Below are positions 22,066-33,600 of a DNA stretch of 64,000 nt, one piece after another. Every line of letters begins with the position of its first letter. The first letter of the stretch is position 1. Made by a program: the position numbers and the translations under genes. This stretch comes from Guadua angustifolia (taxonomy: Eukaryota > Streptophyta > Magnoliopsida > Poales > Poaceae). Location of the stretch: NCBI GenBank assembly GCA_036346375.1, contig CM070508.1:12704852-12768851 (forward strand), in the 5' to 3' direction. The notes below the pieces were generated by a model. It worked only from the letters and a program-made list of their open reading frames with translations, was not told where the DNA came from and did not search any database.

Positions 22066-22972
22066 CGACGACATCGATATCGGAGGTACCTCACAGCAAG
22101 GTCTTGAGCAAGTTACGGGAAATCCTTGCGACCTACAGTCGAGCCTTCGGGTCGGGGCCCCCGAGCGCTCCCACCCGACCGCAGGACGGGAGAGCAAGCA
22201 TCCTCCGACCTGGTCGCTGGTCGGGACCCTGGCGAAACCCTGTCTCAGCAACTCCGGTCACGTCATCGATCGACCTCGAAATGGGACAACCCCCGTCTGA
22301 ACGGAGTACCCGAGCAGAGATATGCGTTCCTTCCCAAAGCAAAGATAGGGACGCCGCCCACGCAACATCAGCTTCTGACAAGCGCGCAGACAGCAGAGGC
22401 ATGCCTTCCCAACGAAGCATCGCCAGCTGGCCCTACCGATAGGGCGTAGCTTCCACAGCCTGCTAACCCATCATGACGCACGCAGGGACCTGTCAACTCC
22501 GGAGATCGCAAGCCCGACCGCCAAGGATAGTTCGCCCTAGTCGCTCCTCGCTCTCAAGCCTCGTGTAACCTGCTCTCTTCGTCTATATAAGGAGAGGCGG
22601 GATCTTTAGGGGAAAGGGGACTCGTCCTCTCTCGTGTTCTTCTTCAAGAACCAAAAACTCCCTCCGTCTATAGAGCATCCGGCTCGCCCCTCCGATCCGG
22701 GCGGTCGGACGAAGCTCCCGAGCTCACCCATGTAGACGAGGACTAAGGGCATGTCCTTAGTCCTCGCATGTAATCCATCATACCCCAGATCAACGAGATC
22801 CTCCGCCACAAACTGGAAGTAGGGACGTTCGGCCCGAACCAGTATAAATCTGAGACTCCTCAGCTCGATCTCGTGTTCATCCGAGGTTTCTTTAGCCTAA
22901 CCATTCGAGGAGAGGGGGCGCGCGATCCCCTATACTTACAAATCCACTTGCCGGTTACGCGAAACACCGACA
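22066..22972 (+). repeat. 3' LTR of the nested element
   Basis: It starts CGACGACATCGATATCGG (the expected TG is mutated to CG) and ends ACACCGACA at 22972, followed by the target copy AGTAT. From about 22080 on it is nearly identical to the 5' LTR, which points to a fairly recent insertion. No clear polypurine tract precedes it. Confidence 0.8.
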
Positions 22973-23501
22973 AGTATATTCATATGTTTTATTATGCTTA
23001 TGTTATAATTACATATGGATATTGTGTGGGTTTACCCATATTTTGTGTTGCAATATGAGAATGATTAAATATAATTTATCTAGTGTTATTTATATTTCGG
23101 TTAACCGAAAAACCGAAATAATCGAACCGAAATATTTCAGTTAATTCGGTTCGATTTTTTATTTTTATCTGAGAAATTCAGTTCCCAGTTTTCAAAAACC
23201 AAATTATTTTAAAATCGAAAAAACCGAACCGATTAAACCGAATACCCACCCCTACTACTAGGATCGTCCCGACGTCCCGTGTAAATAAAGTGCAATTGAA
23301 ATGGTCAAATAAAACGTGGCCCAGCTATAGTGTCGGCCCAGCAGCCGACGTAGTGGTCTACTAGTGATACGGACCTGCGGCGTTTCGTTCCCCCCACTCG
23401 TCGGCGCCCCCGTCTCGATCCCTTGGTTGGCCTGCGCAATCGCCGGCGATCCCGTTCACCGTCTTCCTCTCCCGCCGCGGTGAACCCGTCCGCCGTTCCA
23501 G

Positions 23502-25715
23502 ATGGTAGGCAACCCTACTTCCAACTTTCCTCCACCCCCACGCTCCCTCTCGGTTCTACCGCTTGAGCTTGCAGTATTGACGGTTTCTTTATTTGCACCG
23601 ATCCATCGCTCTCGGCCCTGGTCCGGGGCGGCGTCGTATGATAACTTGACAAAGGTTCGGTTTTTAAGTCGTAACCTCTCCCTCTCGTTGTCTCCTTCTC
23701 TTTTCTTGCTAGTTTGGGTTGGGAGGCTGTCTGTTTTTGCTATTGCAAATTGGGATCCGTTAATGGTGGCTTTGGTCAGTTTGTGCTTCATTGTTATTAC
23801 TGCTCGTTGGTCATAGGGATTTAATGTATGTTCATGCAGGAATCCTGCCCTTCGGTGAAGAACATTCTGTTGCTGGACTCCGAGGGGAAGCGCGTCGCCG
23901 TCAAATACTACACAGATGATTGGCCCACGCTCTCGTCGAAGCTGGCCTTCGAGAAGTCGGTCTTCGCCAAGACCCAGAAAGCAAATGCTGGAACAGAGAG
24001 TAATTTATATCTGCCTTTTCTATTTATAATAAGGGAGAAGGTGAATTGTATGCTTATATGTAATGATGAGTGTTAGCTTCTAGTAGTCCAATGTGGGGTG
24101 CATAATGTTTCGATATCTAGCATTTGGGTGTCATACAAACAAAATTGTCTCTTTTCCATGTGTGTTTATACAAGCTGGTGCTCTTGAAGAACGCTGCTTA
24201 TCACCCTACTGTGTCTTTTACATGTCTACACTTGTCGTTTATTGGCATAAACGAAATATGTTGATGTGTTCATGGGACTGTATTCTGTTCTGAGAACAGA
24301 CAGCCATTTCCGATCAATCTTTTTTTAGATATTAATCACACATCTTATTTTTCTGATTCTTTGGATCGGAAACATGCAAATTTACGGTTCGTATGCTATG
24401 TTAATTTTGAAACAACACATGCCATTGTAATGTTTAATACCATTATTATTTGCTTGCGAGCAGAGCTTCTGTGTTTTCCTCTTAATATAAGTTGCACAAA
24501 CTTTGAAGCAAGTGAAAAGATAAGTAATCACTATCTACCTTTCATTTATACTTTAATATTTGTACATCAAAAAGAAAAGTATAGAAGCACCTCTTGTTTT
24601 TTTTTTTCACAGCTTAATTGCTTATATAAGAACAATGATCTACTTATCTATAGTTCTTTATGTTTTGTCCTCATATCCTCTGTTACGGCATGTGAAAGTA
24701 ACCTCATATCCTCTATTACGGCATGTGAAAGTAATTAAACACAAGAATTGGCTGTCTGAAACTTTATGTTGTTCTGTATGTGAACATTTTACACACTGTT
24801 CATCTAGTTAAAGTAATCCAGTTTTATTTATCTGTTCCCCCTTTACAGTTGAGATTGTAATGTTTGACGGCCACATTGTTGTGTATAAGTTCATCCAAGA
24901 CCTGCATTTTTTGGTCACTGGAGGAGATGAGGAGAATGAGCTTATTTTAGCATCAGTTCTTCAGGGATTCTATGATGCTGTTGACCTTCTTCTCAGGTTA
25001 CTCTCAATCTACTTTAGTATACCCCTTTTCTACTTTTGTTTATTTTATCGCATGCTGACATGCTGTTAGGTTAATATGCATATGAATATGTTTCCCATTT
25101 TGTTGGTTTCAGAAATATCGTCGACAAAAGAACAGCACTTGAAAATCTGGATCTGATACTATTATGCCTTGATGAAATTGTTGATGGAGGGTAAATCCTA
25201 ATCTTATTAGATGTTAACGGTTTTATTTCTCTTACTAAGTTAAGAAACTGGGTTTTGTGTACCTAAAACATAACTCTTGTGAGGTGGAACATTTTGATAA
25301 ATGAGACAATGGCTTGATCTGCTACGGTCATGAACAAAACAAACCTTCATTCTCTTGGTTTATTAATATTTTAAAATGTCCAAGTGACTCAGCAGGTCTT
25401 TGCCAGGCTTAGAGATATGAGTAATAGCACAGACTGTAATTTGTAATTATTTTCTTAATTATACTTTAGTATCTTGAATGATTGCACAGGATTGTCCTTG
25501 AAACAGAAGGAAGTGCGATATATGCAAAGGTGTCAGCTCATGGAGTAGAGAGTGGTGCTACATCACTCGCTGAGCAGGTAGGTTGCAGCCATGATCTTTT
25601 TCAGTGAATGAAACTGGTTTAACTGAACTCATGAGCTATTGCTTTGTGCATGCAGACTATAGTTCAAGCCCTAACAACAGCAAGAGAGCACTTGGCCAAA
25701 TCTCTTCTAATGTGA
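23502..25715 (+). CDS. COPZ: Coatomer subunit zeta (COPI coat), six exons
   Basis: Zeta-COP is a small subunit of the coatomer F-subcomplex. It partners gamma-COP on COPI vesicles that return cargo from the Golgi to the ER. Six exons join in frame to 178 codons plus stop: 23502-23504 (the ATG alone), 23840-23999, 24849-24996, 25113-25190, 25490-25577 and 25656-25715. All introns are GT-AG. The protein begins [19 protein letters not shown] and continues through [51 protein letters not shown] and the usual [10 protein letters not shown] end. Its length matches plant zeta-COP, and no stop or frameshift is present, so it should be functional. An hAT element with a nested LTR element ends about 240 bp upstream and may influence expression. 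Confidence 0.95.
24669..24735 (+). repeat. 33-bp tandem duplication in COPZ intron 2
   Basis: CCTCATATCCTCTGTTACGG plus the following 13 bases is repeated immediately with one substitution. It lies inside the second intron (24000-24848) and has no coding effect. Confidence 0.8.
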
Positions 25716-26110
25716 TGTTTTGTTCTGCTTTTGGAGATGAAGATGGAGTAGCACCCCATTGCTACGTCTCCAGGATTGATGCGTTCTTTTCAGTAGCAAC
25801 GAAAAAAGAGATAAAAAATGACTGAATCTATGGATGTTCTCGATTGACATTCCCTGCTTATTCAGTTTTGCATGTGTTCAAATTTGTGTAAGCAAGGTCG
25901 TGAATTGCTATTGTTCCAATTTTTATTTTTTCAGGTCTTGGTTTTGTTGTTTCACCTCTGCTGTTATGCAATCGGGATAATAAGGCCCCTTTTATCTTCA
26001 TGAACTAGGGCTACATTGGCTTTAAAATGATAATATTTCACCGAAACCAATGTTCACCTTACAATACTACCATTTTTGCATCCATTGTCCTATGTCCGGG
26101 GTACGGAAGA
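25716..26110 (+). other. COPZ 3' flank, probable 3' UTR
   Basis: About 400 bp of moderately A/T-rich sequence after the stop codon, with no open frame of note. It probably contains the 3' UTR and polyadenylation region of the coatomer zeta gene and ends at the long LTR-like block. Confidence 0.5.
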
Positions 26111-29100
26111 TGTGAGGACCCTCCCCTAACCCATTCCAGTTGATCATCATTTATGCATAATTAACTCTCAAACATAATCATCATGATAAGCATAAGCATT
26201 AATTAATCTAATAAATATCAATGCATTCTCATGTTGTGCATAAGCATATAAGCAAAACCATCGTACCTGCATGCATGCATAAGAAAGTCGGTAAAGCATT
26301 GTGCCTGCATGTAATCAGTCAAGCCATGGATGAAGTGGCAAAGGATAGAGTGGTAAAAGCAAAAGGCTGTAAAATAGTAAAAGTGAATGAAGTGGCAAAG
26401 GATAGAGTGGTAAATGCAAAAGACAGTAAAATAGTAAAAGTGAGGAGCAGTAAAGATTCTTTCCTTGTTCAGTATAGAGTTGTTCAGTATAGAGGTAATA
26501 GCCAGCAGAGATACGCCTCCCTTTATTCATTAGCCAAAAGCCCAAAACCAAGAAAGCTGAGTCAGTACAACCATTCTTTCCCCCTTCCCTTATTCTCCGT
26601 TTCTCCATTCTCAGCTGAAGCCAAGAGGAGTAGCTGCAGCCCTTTTTCCATCTCCCAAACACAAGCCAGACCAGTAAAGAAAGCAAGGAGAGGGACCAAA
26701 ACCTAAGCAAGAAGGAGGAGCTCTCCAGCAAGAAGGGAGGCTCATTAGGAAGAGAAGGAACAGCTAAACCCAGGTCCAAGAGGTGGAACCAGTCGGCCAT
26801 CCTTCATCACTCCTAGCAAGCACCAGTACAACCAACCTCATCAACTTAGCCGAACCAAACCATCAGGAGGTCACGTAAGTAATAGTGTAGCGTTAGTTGC
26901 AAATGTGTAGAACCAGTGGAATAGAAAGTAGATCAAAGTGGCGGTAGAGCAAAGAGATGGTAGTAAAATCAGTAGATCCTAGTGGATCTAGTTGGTCTCA
27001 GAAGGATTGAACCCTGGTAGCTTGCGAGGAAGCGTCCTAACTAGCTATTATCGACATCCTCACCCCCAACCTAGAGTTCAACCCTATTTTCATCGTAGAC
27101 CCTTACCTGTACAATCGTACCTCAAGAAGCTAGTAGCTCAGTAGATCGAAACCCAAGAAAACTCAAAAGCAAAGAAGCTCAAAAACCCCTGTTCTTCATG
27201 AGCTAGGGTGGTTAGCTCAAGAACCCATAACTGGGGTTCGACCAAGGGCAGCCGAGTGAGTAGGGAGAGTGGGAGGAGAGGAGTTGCAGTACAAGGAGAA
27301 GTAGAGAGGAGGGAGTCAGCCAGAGCTATGGGTAGCCGAGCTAGAGTGTAGTAGTAGAGGAGAAGCAGTCGGCACTAGGGAAAAGAAGGAATAGCCAGAG
27401 AGCAACCGAGTAGTTTCCAGTCGACAGGAAGGTGAGGAAGCAGTAGTAGTTAGACAGTAGTAGCAAGGAGCCGGCTGAATGGCTAAAAATCAACAGGCTT
27501 CGGCCAAATAGCAGAAAGCCAAGTAGGCTTCGGCCAAAAAGAGGTAAAAGGCAGAGAGACAGAAGAATAGCAGGGGAGTAGTAAAAAGAGAGGAAATGGA
27601 GAAGTGAAAATTGGACGATGTACGTGCATACATTACATCATACCATCAGTAACGGCATTAGGTTTATAAAAAGAAAATCTAGTAGTAATATAGAGCATGG
27701 CATGAAAAAATGAATGTCAATTTCATTGAATGCTAAAATTGATTAATTGGAAATGTTGGATATTGCAACTCATATTAATAAAATATCGTAGATTAATGTA
27801 GTATAATTTTCAGTACAAGAAAAGAACCCGGCCGACAGTCATAACCTATTTTCGAGCGAGGTTGTACCTTCTGAGTGTATTCCAGGCAAATAGACCATTA
27901 ATCATGTCTTATTAAAATACTTTAACTGCTTTTATATATAATTATATGTATCATCATTGCATGGGAAAGCTTACTTTTAAATGAAAGTATTAAATCGGAA
28001 GTGTTATGGAAGAGTTGGTTGAAAATGGGTTAATGAGTTGAAAATGGGTTTGATGGTTGGATAATTAGAGTTGGTGCTGGAATAGTATGTCTAGCTAATA
28101 GGTGGTTTGGTGTGTGTTAATATGGTTGGTAGAGGACACTGATGAGAAGGGTGTATAGGCTGATAGGGTCCTTTACATGGGCTATAATATAAGTTTTAAA
28201 TAACTAACACTTGGGCAATAAGCCATAAAACTAGTATCAACCATGGTGTGTGAAATCGGTCAGAAAAGATTGTTCTATGAAAGTATTGGAGCTCTCCACA
28301 ATAAATAAGGATAACATGGTGTTTTTGAGTAAGGCCGGTAGGCCCAGAAGGTGAGGCCATTGGGGGCAATATATTTGAAGCCTAGTTGTATAACTCTGTG
28401 TTGAGAGAGAGTACAACTATACCTTGGAGTTATGGGACAGCCTGGGATAGTTGTCACAAACTCGAAGTACAGGGTGAAAAACTAATACTAGAGAAGTGAT
28501 AAACATTTTGAGGCATCTCTTGTAGGTGTCACTATCGGTAAAGTGGTACAAACCTGTGCAGGGTAAATTTTGAATTCAAGCTAGTCTTTTGGATTGGAGA
28601 CTATGGAAAATTTGGTTGTCTCATATACAGTGTTAGTAGAACTTTTAAAAATATAAAACCAACAACCTTTAAACTAAAACTTAAATTCTGTAAAAAGAAT
28701 ATTTTGGGGGAAGTCGTCATTGGGTGAAGTTAGAGTTAGAATTAGATCAGGTTGGGAGGGGAAAAATCATCTACTGGATTCATATATTACTGCTTGCTGA
28801 GTACTCCGTACTTACCCTTGCTTAATTCCTCCACTTGCTTAGAAGGTAAGTCCCATGGATAACCTTCCGAGGCCTTGGGCGAGAACTATGTGTAGGACTA
28901 GGATATATCAGAGGATGACTACTACTACTATCAGGAGCAGTAGAGGGGCTAGTAGACCTTATCCCAACTCTAGCAGGCCCTCAGGGAGCAGGCGGTTGTA
29001 ATAGATATTTATACCTTTTGTTGTAAATTAGAGTCTATATATTGTTGTCTCATACAAGAAAGGGCAACCTTCAAATGCAGTTTCATTGTCGGCCGCGGGA

Positions 29101-29424
29101 AAAAGGCCGGGCCGAGCGCGGAGAGAAGTGGACAAGTGCAAGAAGTAGGCCTGTGCGGAAAATAGAAAAATAAAAGTAATTTTTAATTAAAGAAATTATA
29201 GAGAATCCAAAAGGGCGAAATAAATAGCAATTAAATGCAAAAAAAATCCAAAAAACTCTCAAAAATACTTCCATACTTTTGGAACACAAATAAATTAGTT
29301 TGAACTTAGTTTTACTTTTAAAATCTGTTTGAAATTATTTGTTTGCTCTTGAGGGAAATTTTAAATTCACCAAAATTTGAAAAATGAGAAAAAAAATTAA
29401 TTGGCTAAATTTTGGATTGTTACA
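26111..29424 (+). mobile_element. Probable solo LTR of a second long-LTR family
   Basis: A 3.3-kb block starts TGTGAGGACCCTCCCCTAA and ends TTTGGATTGTTACA, so it has TG...CA ends. It contains TGCTGAGTACTCCGTACTTACCC-like sequence near 28795, which resembles the GAGTACGGTTGTGTACTCACCC stretch in the LTR at 826-848, in the same orientation. Neither a primer site after its end nor a coding interior is present, so I call a solo LTR. I could not find a matching 5-bp target duplication (GAAGA left, AATGT right), which keeps the boundaries uncertain. No protein-coding gene is seen in it. Confidence 0.45.
26332..26450 (+). repeat. Two tandem copies of a roughly 57-bp unit
   Basis: GAAGTGGCAAAGGATAGAGT followed by GGTAAAWGCAAAAG... 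and AATAGTAAAAGTGA occurs twice in a row inside the probable LTR. The sequence is purine-rich and shows no reading-frame constraint. Confidence 0.7.
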
Positions 29425-30109
29425 AATGTGGTCGTGACTCACTTGTGTTCCACTTGTATGGCCATGATTTGCAATTTGTAGAGACATGGCATGATTGATA
29501 AATGTAGTGGTTCTTGAATCTTCTTTTAACACATGAAATTGTGGATAGTATTTACCAATGCGGCGTAGTCGATTTGGATTCCTTCAGCTCTTTTTTGTCA
29601 CTTAAGATGGTTGTAAATGTGCTTAGATTTCTTGTTCTGAGTAGTGTGATTTAGATGTATTTTTGTTATGATAAACATGCTTTTGTTGATTCAGCAATGT
29701 TTATCTTAATTGATCCAGAGGTGGTCAGTTTGTATGAGCGGATAACTAGCCAATAGCCATGATACTGTAGCTAGCAGGAACCACTGATTGGATGGCTATT
29801 TCATTTAGGAATGTGATCATTATAGTAAGTCAAGTCATGATGTGAACTTTCCCCCTCTCCTTTAAGGGTTCCTTTATCTAAAATTCGCGTGTTTTAATTA
29901 CCTCTTAAAGGTCTTCTTATTATGTGATATACTCTCTTTTTGCCATACAAGTTATTCTAAAATGCTTGAAATGGGCTTTGTAAGAACCGTAACACATGTC
30001 TAATGACTTCTACTACTTCATTCTCTGCCCTATTGAACGTAGGACTATAATTGCAACTTGCCACTTCTGCAATTTCACTTAGCCTTGCTTCACCCAAATT
30101 TTAGTATAA
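29425..30109. other. Intergenic, nothing recognised
   Basis: About 700 bp of A/T-rich unique-looking sequence between the probable LTR and the short exon-like frame at 30110. No transposon ends or genes are evident. Confidence 0.4.
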
Positions 30110-30388
30110 CTAAAAGATATTGGAACTACTATTTCTCATGCAATTTACAAACCCTTCGACCACATTCTCCTGCTTCAAGGCGAGAAGGATGAAGTTAGGC
30201 ATTATTTGTATATGCTTGTTAAGAAACAAAAAAAGTTGTCTTTCTACATGTGTCAGTATATGGCTTATATTGTCAAAATTAAGAAAAAGGTCTTCCCAGC
30301 CAATGTGGGGGTCTGGTCATGTGCTTTTTATATCAACACTAGGGACAGGGAGGAGGTGCAGTTTCTGTGGGAACTGCAGCTTAAGTAG
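30110..30388 (+). CDS. Exon-like ORF fragment, unknown protein
   Basis: I do not recognise this protein. The frame is open from 30110 to a TAG-stop ending at 30388, 92 codons, with a first internal ATG at 30206. The composition looks like real coding sequence, balanced and not low-complexity. It includes AIYKPFDHILLLQGEKDEVR, then a lysine-rich stretch (LVKKQKKLSFYMCQYMAYIV) and VFPANVGVWSCAFYINTRDR. There is no start codon with good context at the left end, so this is more likely an exon or a captured gene fragment than a complete gene. No neighbour in the window supports a function. Confidence 0.35.
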   Translation, partial: LKDIGTTISHAIYKPFDHILLLQGEKDEVRHYLYMLVKKQKKLSFYMCQYMAYIVKIKKKVFPANVGVWSCAFYINTRDREEVQFLWELQLK

Positions 30389-30796
30389 TTCCTACAGTCG
30401 TGAACCGTTTGATCAAGGTATCGGACGGTCCGGATCGGCTAAAAACTAGATAAACAGTTATTGCTACAGTACTTTTGAATAGTGCTTTTGCACAATAAAA
30501 CCATATGCACAGTTTTTTCCGCTGATCTGGACTGTTGATTTTTAATCCAGTGGTCCCAAAGGATTGCACCGGATCTCTGTCCCAACACTAGTGGTCGTTG
30601 CTACGGGGCTGAGACAGGTAGAATAAAGGAGTAGACATCAAAATTGTAGTTTACAGTCTGCGAAGTATTATGTTGGTTTTTCTTTAACCTGCTGTTGAAC
30701 CAATGCTTTATCTTCTTTGTGTCTCGCCGATCTATTTAATGTATCCATGTAATTCATTTGACGGCCATTTAGGTCTTCCGTACATGAAAAGGGCCA

Positions 30797-31000
30797 GTAA
30801 AGGTTAGAAAGCTCATAAGTTTGATCTGGACTATTACGGCCTAGTAATGCTGTGCCTAGTAAAACTGTAGAAAGCCCATAAGATTGTCTGGGCTATTACG
30901 GCCTAGTCAAATGTAGAATGCCTAGAAGATTGATCTGGACTATTACGGCTAGTCAAACCGTAAAAGGCCATAAGTTTGAACTATTACGGCCCAATCAAGA
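30797..31000 (+). repeat. Short degenerate tandem repeats beside the large inverted repeat
   Basis: Units of roughly 50-60 bp contain CCATAAGATTGTCTGGGCTA and TTACGGCCTAGT; the GACTATTACGGCC core recurs four times. The units are imperfect. They lie just outside the left arm of the palindrome and may be the subterminal part of the same element. Confidence 0.55.
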
Positions 31001-31328
31001 TTAATTTCCCATGTGCGGCCTAACAAGGATTAATTTCCAATGTATGGCCCATATGAGATGGTAACAGATCTAAGTAAATTTATGGCGGAACAATTTACGA
31101 CCCATTTACGATCATTTAGTTCACATTAGGCCCATGTACGTCCTAAGAAAGAATTCAACTCGGGGCGGCCGATTAACGGCCCATCTAATGTACGGTTCGT
31201 CGTTTTCATTGAGGCTCACTTACAGCCCATGGTCTAATAAAACTTTTAGATTTTTTTATTTAATATTTATTTTAAATCTTTTTTTAAACCAATCAATGGA
31301 AATAAAAAATTGCGAAAGTACAAGCCTG

Positions 31329-31565
31329 TCGCCCCATACTGGGGCGAGAGGAGTCACACCGACGACACCTAACGGCAGAATTTCATATTTTGATGGTGAA
31401 ATTTTCAAATTAAAAAAAAAAATCGTCGGTCGCCCGATACTGGGGCGATAGGGCCCACTATATTTGTTTTAATTTTTTTTGATATAATCAATGGAAAAAA
31501 TAACCTGTGTGAAAATGTCAGAAGACACACTGTCCGAAGGTAAATATCGCCCTAATATGGGGCGA
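31329..31565. repeat. Three spaced TCGCCC...GGGCGA palindromic boxes, left arm
   Basis: The boxes are at 31329-31347 (TCGCCCCATACTGGGGCGA), 31430-31447 (TCGCCCGATACTGGGGCGA, offset about one base) and 31547-31565 (TCGCCCTAATATGGGGCGA), with a looser half-copy directly after. They lie upstream of the GRF gene. Spacing of about 100-117 bp and conservation in both arms suggest protein-binding sites rather than chance. Confidence 0.7.
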
Positions 31566-31707
31566 TCGCCCTATAACCAGGTGATATCTGCCCTTTATAA
31601 CCTCCGTTCTCGCTCACGGCCTCACAAAGCCAGCAATGAAAGAAGAAGAAAGGAAAAAAGAGAAGAAAAGGAGAGGGAGGAAAAAATAAGTAGAGGATCA
31701 ATCCAAA

Positions 31708-32287
31708 ATGCCGAGGCGTGTAAGTAGAAAGTGAAAGGGGAAGGTGAAGGAAAAGGTAGACGCTTCGGCGTGGCCGCACAACATTGCGTACCAGGACCTC
31801 TTCGTACTTTTCGGGGTTGTCCCACCGATGTGTCTGTGCGGAGATCCTTACAGGCTCGTCTGCTCTTGGGAAATTCTAACTTGGAAGAGGAGGTATTGGA
31901 AGTGTCGCAACTATGCCTTCGACCCGCCGGAGAAGAGTCTGAAGAATCACCAGCTGGAAACAATCATATGTGTTTCATAATATTTCTACATGAAACTTTG
32001 CTAATTTATGTTTCATGCAGTCGCCTCCGCCGCTGTGTGAATTTGAGAAGTGGTTTGATATGGAGATCGATCTCGAAGAACAAAGGCTACTTGATCAAAG
32101 CATCCGGGACGAGGAGTTCAGACGGCAGCTTCAAGCGCAGCGTGACGCCGCACGTGAGGAGGGACGTCGAATGGAAGCGGAGGAGAAGGAGGCCGAGAGA
32201 GAGAGGAAACGAGAGAGGGCATATCGTGCCAGAGAAGCCCCACCGGAGGATGGGCGAAAGGGAAGTGGCCTCGATCCACTCAATTGA
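31708..32287 (+). pseudogene. GRF-type zinc-finger transposon gene, left copy
   Basis: This is the plant transposon-associated family with a GRF-like zinc-binding motif followed by a charged helical tail. Exon 1 (31708-31971) encodes a basic start, then PPMCLCGDPYRL, RRYWKCRNYAFDPPEKS and a partial HQ element. The spaced C-C...C...H pattern is typical. Exon 2 (32021-32287) begins SPPPLCEFEKWFDMEID and runs into a long R/E-rich coiled coil (EAEEKEAERERKRERA), ending near GSGLDPLN. The splice sites (GTTTCAT and TTTCATGCAG) keep the frame. A TGA at codon 9 (31732-31734), where the right copy has GGA, breaks the gene. Its function in transposition is not established. It faces inward toward the centre of the palindrome. 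Confidence 0.6.
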
Positions 32288-32389
32288 CGTGAAGTTGTAA
32301 CCATTATTTTCCTTGTTCGTGATGCGCATCCTATTTTTATGTCGTAATGAAGAGTGTAGTTTACTTTATTTTTCGCAGTAACTTCTAAT

Positions 32390-33290
32390 CTGAGAAATCG
32401 TGACCACTTAGAGGATTTCGTAGTCTCGCGGGGCCCACTGGATAAGGTCCAAAAATTACGAAAAAATTACGAGCAATCTAGGCAACGCGGGCTACCACTT
32501 ATTTATGGACGACCTGGTTGGGCGTTGCCCCGGCACGAAGTCACGAAAATAAAAAAGCACTTGCGGCCACGAAACCGCGAAAATCGTGGCCACTTAGAGA
32601 TTTTCATAGCCTCACGGGGCCCAACGGATACGGCCCAAAAATTACGAAAAAAATCACGAGCGATCTATGCAACGCGAGCTACCACTTATCTATGGGCGAC
32701 CTGGCTGGGCGTTGTCCCGACACAAAATTGCAAAAATCAGAAAAGGCACTCGCGGCCATGAAACATCGAAAATCGTGGCCACTTAGGGGTTTTCATAGCC
32801 TCGTGGGGTCCACCGGATACAGCCCAAAAACTACGAAAAAAATCATGAGCAATCTACGCAACGTGGGTTACCACTTATCTACGGGCGACCTAGCCAAGCG
32901 TTGCCCCGGCACAAAGTTGCGAAACCTGGTGTGTACTCGTGGCCACGAAACCGCGAAAATCGTGGCCACTTAGGGATTTTTATAGCCTCACGGGGCCTAA
33001 CGGGTACAACCCAAAAATTATAGAAAAAATCACGAGTGATCAACGCAACGTGGGTTACCACTTAACTATGGGTGACTGGTAGTGTTGTTGCAGCGCGAAG
33101 TTCTGAAATCGGAAGCGACACTTTCATGACCCACGAAACCACGAAAATCGTGGCCACTTAGGAGTTTTCGTAGCCTCACGGGGCCTACCGGATACAACCC
33201 AAAAATTATAAAAAATCACGAGTGACCTACATAGCGAGCTACCACTTATCTCTGGGCTACTTGGGCGGCGTTGCCCGGCGCGAATTATGA
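32390..33290 (+). repeat. Tandem array of about 185-bp units, left arm
   Basis: About five imperfect units, with boundaries near 32516, 32700, 32885 and 33075. Each contains GGCGACCTGGCTGGGCGTTG, then AAAATCGTGGCCACTTAGG, CAYGGGGCCYA and AAATTACGAAAAAAATCACGAG. There is no conserved open frame; apparent frames such as 32518-32973 are periodic by-products of the repeat. Confidence 0.85.
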
Positions 33291-33600
33291 AAATTAAGCG
33301 CTTTTCGCGTTACTAATTGAAAAGATAAGCCAAAAAATGCAAAAGCGAGTTGAGACGGTTATACAACATGGTCTTGAAGATAAAGAAATTACAAAATGCA
33401 ATTTGTACAACAACTCGATCCACGACCACGCCTCGATGCGGGTGGGTGGGAGTGCGTGAGTGGCGGCGGCGGACGGGCGGCCCTCCTTGGCGGCCTGCAA
33501 GCCTTGAGGTAGTGTAGTCTGTCGCTGACTCGGGTGTGTCTGGTGCGGTGCTCCTAGGAGCCGAGAGGCCGAGGTACTCGGTGGACAGGTACTAACCCAC

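Larger units (their letters stand above)
16566..22972 (+). mobile_element. Nested Tat-like, apparently non-autonomous LTR retrotransposon
   Basis: A complete 6.4-kb element lies inside the hAT element, with an exact 5-bp target duplication AGTAT (16561-16565 and 22973-22977). The LTRs are 16566-17519 and 22066-22972. The interior (17520-22065) starts with GTTGGCGCGCCAGGTAGGGG, a primer-site-like sequence directly after the LTR. I found no gag core, reverse transcriptase or integrase. Instead it holds G/C-rich spacer, an array of 82-bp repeats before the 3' LTR, and open frames on the opposite strand. Tandem repeats and antisense genes between pol and the 3' LTR are known hallmarks of the Tat group (Grande, RIRE2 and relatives), and Dasheng-like derivatives lack coding regions. 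The lineage is therefore an inference. Confidence 0.75.
16296..23254. mobile_element. hAT-like element with perfect 8-bp TSD, split by a nested LTR retrotransposon
   Basis: The terminal inverted repeats are TAGGGGTGGGCATTTTTAAA on the left and TAGGGGTGGGTATTCGGTTT on the right, reverse-complemented. An exact 8-bp target duplication, CTACTAGG, flanks it at 16288-16295 and 23255-23262. Without the nested retrotransposon the element is only about 550 bp (16296-16565 plus 22978-23254, with one target copy), and it is packed with subterminal ACCGAA/TTCGGT words. No transposase is encoded, so it is non-autonomous. Its right end is about 240 bp upstream of the coatomer zeta start codon, in or next to that gene's promoter. 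Confidence 0.85.

Noticed and set aside
32518..32973. 151-codon frame with repeating KALAATKPRKSWPLR words
   Set aside because: It is the periodic translation of the 185-bp tandem repeat; the other units break the frame.
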